A stretch of DNA of 8,419 nucleotides from assembly GCA_012030815.1 (NCBI GenBank), contig JAAUVF010000031.1:1-8419 (forward strand). The letters are read 5' to 3'. Both the position numbers and the translations under genes were made by a program. This document shows, in pieces, positions 6,335 through 8,419 of this stretch. The first letter of the stretch is position 1, and every line of letters begins with the position of its first letter. Below the pieces are notes generated by a model. That model was not told the origin of the DNA. It saw only the letters and a program-made list of their open reading frames with translations, and ran no database searches. This DNA comes from Nanobdellota archaeon (GTDB lineage: Archaea; Thermoproteota; Nitrososphaeria; Nitrososphaerales; Nitrosopumilaceae).

Positions 6335-7487
6335 TATATCTTGATAATGCAGCATCTACACAAATCCATGATGATGTCTTAGATGCAATGCTGCCATATC
6401 TTAAAGAACAATATGGCAATCCTTCATCAATACATCGTTATGGCAGATTGGCCAATAAGGCTATTGAAAAAGCTCGAAAACAAATCGCATTGCTAATCAA
6501 TGCAGATCCTGCAGAAATATTTCTTACATCTGGAGGAACTGAATCTAATAATATGGCACTATGTGGAATTGCTGCAAAAAAATCCCCCTCTAAAATAATT
6601 ACTTCTTCTATTGAACATGATGCAATCTTAGAACCATGTAAAAAATTAGCAAAAAATGGATTTAACATTGTCTATCTACCTGTTGATAATCGTGGTATTG
6701 TGAATCTAGATGAATTAGCAAAGTTTCTTTCTGAAGATGTTTGTCTTGTTTCAATTATGTTTGGAAATAATGAAATGGGGACGATAGAGCCAATTGCACA
6801 GATTGCTCAAATGTGTAATGAACAAAAAATTCCATTTCACACTGATGCTGTTCAGGCAGTAGGGAAAATACCGATTGATGTAAAAAGTTAGGTATTGATT
6901 TGCTTTCTATTTCATCTCATAAAATTAATGGTCCTAAAGGAGTTGGTGCTCTATACATTCGAAATGGTGTTGATATTGATCCTCTTATTTTAGGTGGTGG
7001 TCAAGAACATGGTTTACGCTCAGGAACTGAAAATGTAGCAAATATTGTAGGATTTGGCAAGGCATGTGAACTTGCTAAAGTCAATTTATCTGAAAATATC
7101 TCGTATATGAGAAATCTTCGTGATAATCTTGTTTCTAAAATTACCCAAGAAATTCCATATGTTACTCTTAATGGTGATGTTGAAAATCGTTTACCAAACA
7201 ATGCTCATTTTACTTTTCTTGGAGTTGCTGGTGAGGATTTGATTATAAAATTAGATGAATATGGTATAGCTGCATCTACTGGTTCTGCATGTTCAGTTCA
7301 TACACAAAAAGCATCTCATGTTTTACAGGCCATGGGTTTTTCTCATGAACAAATCACTGGTTCATTAAGACTTTCATTGGGAGTGTTTAACAACCAACAA
7401 CAAATCGATGAAACAGTAAGTGTATTGAAAAAAGTAACTACTGAATTACGTTCTGTTTCGCCATTTAAAGAAAAATATTCTTTTTAA
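6331..7487 (+). CDS. Cysteine desulfurase (NifS/IscS family); one frameshift
   Basis: PLP-dependent enzyme that takes sulfur from L-cysteine as a persulfide, leaving alanine. It begins IYLDNAAST, with His96 in SIEHDAIL stacking on the cofactor. PLP Lys198 is in [17 protein letters not shown], and the active-site Cys321 is in [15 protein letters not shown], a normal-length group I loop. Other family motifs include [14 protein letters not shown] and SLRLSLG. The frame is cut by a TAG at 6889-6891. One extra A in the A-run at 6882-6886 restores [16 protein letters not shown] and a product of about 385 residues, typical for the family. The start is TTG 6331, overlapping the larE stop; an in-frame TAA at 6316-6318 rules out a longer N terminus. 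Its place in the lar operon suggests it feeds sulfur to LarE, though it may also serve iron-sulfur cluster and tRNA thiolation pathways. Confidence 0.92.
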
Positions 7488-7494
7488 TTATATT

Positions 7495-8292
7495 CTAAAT
7501 GTGTATTTGGAATCTATTTCTTGTAATTATTATTGTTGTTATAATTCCAACTGCTAGGATCATCACTGCGATCGTACCAAATTCTGGAATTATTGTAGTT
7601 CCTATTATCTCAATGTCTGAATCTCCTTCTTCAAAATTGATTGTAATTATTCTAGAATCTGTATTAGTTACTGTCTCTTGATAAGGTACTTCTATACCAT
7701 CTATTATTATTATGAATGTGTCATCTGTTTGATCTTGTTTTTTTGCATCAAATGCACTTCTTGGCATTTCTAATGTGATAGACCCGTCATCGTCTGTTTC
7801 AATAATCACTATTAATGCCAAAATATCTTTGTCAACAAGCATATTTTTCACAACTCCTCCACTTATGGAATAATTGACATCAAATGTGCCGTGACTGCCA
7901 GCGTCTACTTCAAATATGTCTGTATCAACTACCTCTGATTTTGGTGAAAAGCTGAATTGGGTTTCTGCAACATTGCCCTCTCCAAATGATGCTCTTACAA
8001 CATATTCGCCTGATTTAGTCCAGTATGGGCCTTCTGCAATTATTGTATATGAATAACTTCCGTCTTCTGCTACGTTGAATTGTGCTACATCTACCAAGTT
8101 ACCTTGACTGAAAATTTGCATTGTTATGGGAGTACCTATTATGATGGTAGTTACTTTGCCTGAGATTACTACTGTGTCACCTTCTTTGTATGAATTTGAA
8201 TTTGTTTTTATTGTGATCAGCGATTCTGCAAAAGCTGGTAGAGTGGAAATCATTCCTAAAATTAATAATGCAAAAATAATTTTAGTTTTCAC
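7495..8292 (-). CDS. Secreted PEFG-CTERM domain protein
   Basis: Exported surface protein. From the preferred GTG start at 8292 it has 265 residues. The signal peptide has a KTK n-region and the hydrophobic core IIFALLILGMIS, with likely cleavage after PAFA. An Ig-like or cohesin-like beta-rich ectodomain follows (EGDTVVISGKV, DGSYSYTIIAEGP, GEYVVRASFG, then DDGSITLEMPRSAFDA). The C terminus carries IIPEFG, a hydrophobic helix (TIAVMILAVGIITTIII) and basic residues (TRNR). This PEFG-CTERM arrangement is the thaumarchaeal counterpart of exosortase/archaeosortase sorting signals, so the protein is probably processed and attached at the cell surface. GTG 8292 is chosen because a TATA box lies 22-29 bases upstream and it gives a well-shaped signal peptide. 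A TTG at 8334 would add 14 residues. The gene converges on the desulfurase gene with a 7-base gap. Binding or structural function is unknown. Confidence 0.82.
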   Translation of the reverse strand: MKTKIIFALLILGMISTLPAFAESLITIKTNSNSYKEGDTVVISGKVTTIIIGTPITMQIFSQGNLVDVAQFNVAEDGSYSYTIIAEGPYWTKSGEYVVRASFGEGNVAETQFSFSPKSEVVDTDIFEVDAGSHGTFDVNYSISGGVVKNMLVDKDILALIVIIETDDDGSITLEMPRSAFDAKKQDQTDDTFIIIIDGIEVPYQETVTNTDSRIITINFEEGDSDIEIIGTTIIPEFGTIAVMILAVGIITTIIITRNRFQIHI

Positions 8293-8313
8293 AAAATTTA
8301 TTGTTGTACGATT

Positions 8314-8321
8314 GTATATTT
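8314..8321 (-). promoter_or_regulatory. TATA box for the PEFG-CTERM gene
   Basis: The minus strand reads AAATATAC, 22-29 bases before the GTG at 8292. It sits inside the coding extension that a TTG start at 8334 would require, so it argues for the shorter protein. Confidence 0.5.
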
Positions 8322-8362
8322 CCTTTACTATCAAAAATGAAAAAATGAAAAAAGTTGTGAAT

Positions 8363-8419
8363 TTAGTATCTTGGCATAATGCTTAGTTTTGACTTTGCAG
8401 ATACTGCAATTATTGATAT
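8363..8419 (-). CDS. possible C-terminal end of a minus-strand gene at the window edge
   Basis: On the minus strand the frame is open from the edge to a TAA at 8363-8365 and would encode the last 18 residues of a protein (ISIIAVSAKSKLSIMPRY). The competing reading is a plus-strand gene starting at ATG 8379 (MLSFDFADTAIIDI, continuing past the edge), but no clear TATA box lies about 25 bases before that ATG. Fewer than 60 bases are available, so neither strand can be confirmed. Confidence 0.2.
   Translation of the reverse strand: MSIIAVSAKSKLSIMPRY

Noticed and set aside
6900..7487. Separate small cysteine desulfurase-like gene starting at TTG 6900
   Set aside because: It begins just before the PLP-lysine motif and continues the upstream protein after a one-base correction, so it is the second half of one gene.
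829..7487. Pseudogene decay of the lar locus
   Set aside because: All breaks are single-base indels at homopolymers, with active-site residues and overall length preserved. There are no missense-type losses or large deletions.
8126..8386. 86-codon plus-strand ORF over the 5' end of the PEFG gene
   Set aside because: It is antisense to a signal-peptide-bearing gene with its own TATA box, and its hydrophobic content mirrors the opposite strand.
1..8419. CRISPR arrays, insertion sequences, tRNA or rRNA genes
   Set aside because: No regularly spaced repeats, transposase motifs, terminal inverted repeats of useful length, or tRNA T-arm signatures were seen on either strand.

Overview
The window is AT-rich DNA that fits an ammonia-oxidising thaumarchaeon (Nitrosopumilus-like Nitrososphaerota). 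The main reasons are a secreted protein ending in a PEFG-CTERM sorting signal, which is typical of that lineage, TATA boxes about 25 bases upstream of start codons (leaderless mRNAs), and archaeal-type proteins throughout. This assignment is inference; there is no rRNA in the window.

Layout: (1) 1-154 is the C-terminal membrane anchor of a cut-off surface protein. (2) 155-510 is a sparse stretch with two adjacent stem-loops (220-273), a possible tiny membrane protein (281-436, or from 260) and a terminator-like hairpin (443-461). (3) 511-834 is a small unknown protein on the + strand. (4) 829-4221 is a minus-strand operon read in the order malate dehydrogenase, larB, B12-binding-type radical SAM enzyme. 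(5) 4222-4313 is a compact divergent promoter region with a TATA box facing each way and a perfect 15-base dyad between them. (6) 4314-7487 is a plus-strand operon of larC, larE and a cysteine desulfurase, with overlapping joints. (7) 7495-8292 is a minus-strand secreted PEFG-CTERM protein. (8) The right edge holds an unresolved gene end or gene start.

The core of the window is a divergent gene set for the nickel-pincer nucleotide (NPN) cofactor, the organonickel cofactor of lactate racemase-type enzymes. LarB activates nicotinic acid adenine dinucleotide, LarE inserts sulfur and LarC inserts nickel. LarE has three cysteines (a CxxC plus the conserved active-site Cys) and is followed directly by a cysteine desulfurase, which suggests a catalytic sulfur supply rather than a self-sacrificing LarE. 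No LarA-type enzyme that would use the cofactor is visible. The partner of larB in its operon is a malate dehydrogenase, which raises the possibility of a malate or other 2-hydroxyacid substrate.

Four genes (the radical SAM gene, larB, larC and the desulfurase) are interrupted by single-base indels, nearly all in A/T or G/C homopolymers. Each reads through to a full-length, well-conserved protein when these are corrected. The simplest explanation is sequencing or assembly error rather than pseudogenes, so these genes are listed at their full reconstructed spans.
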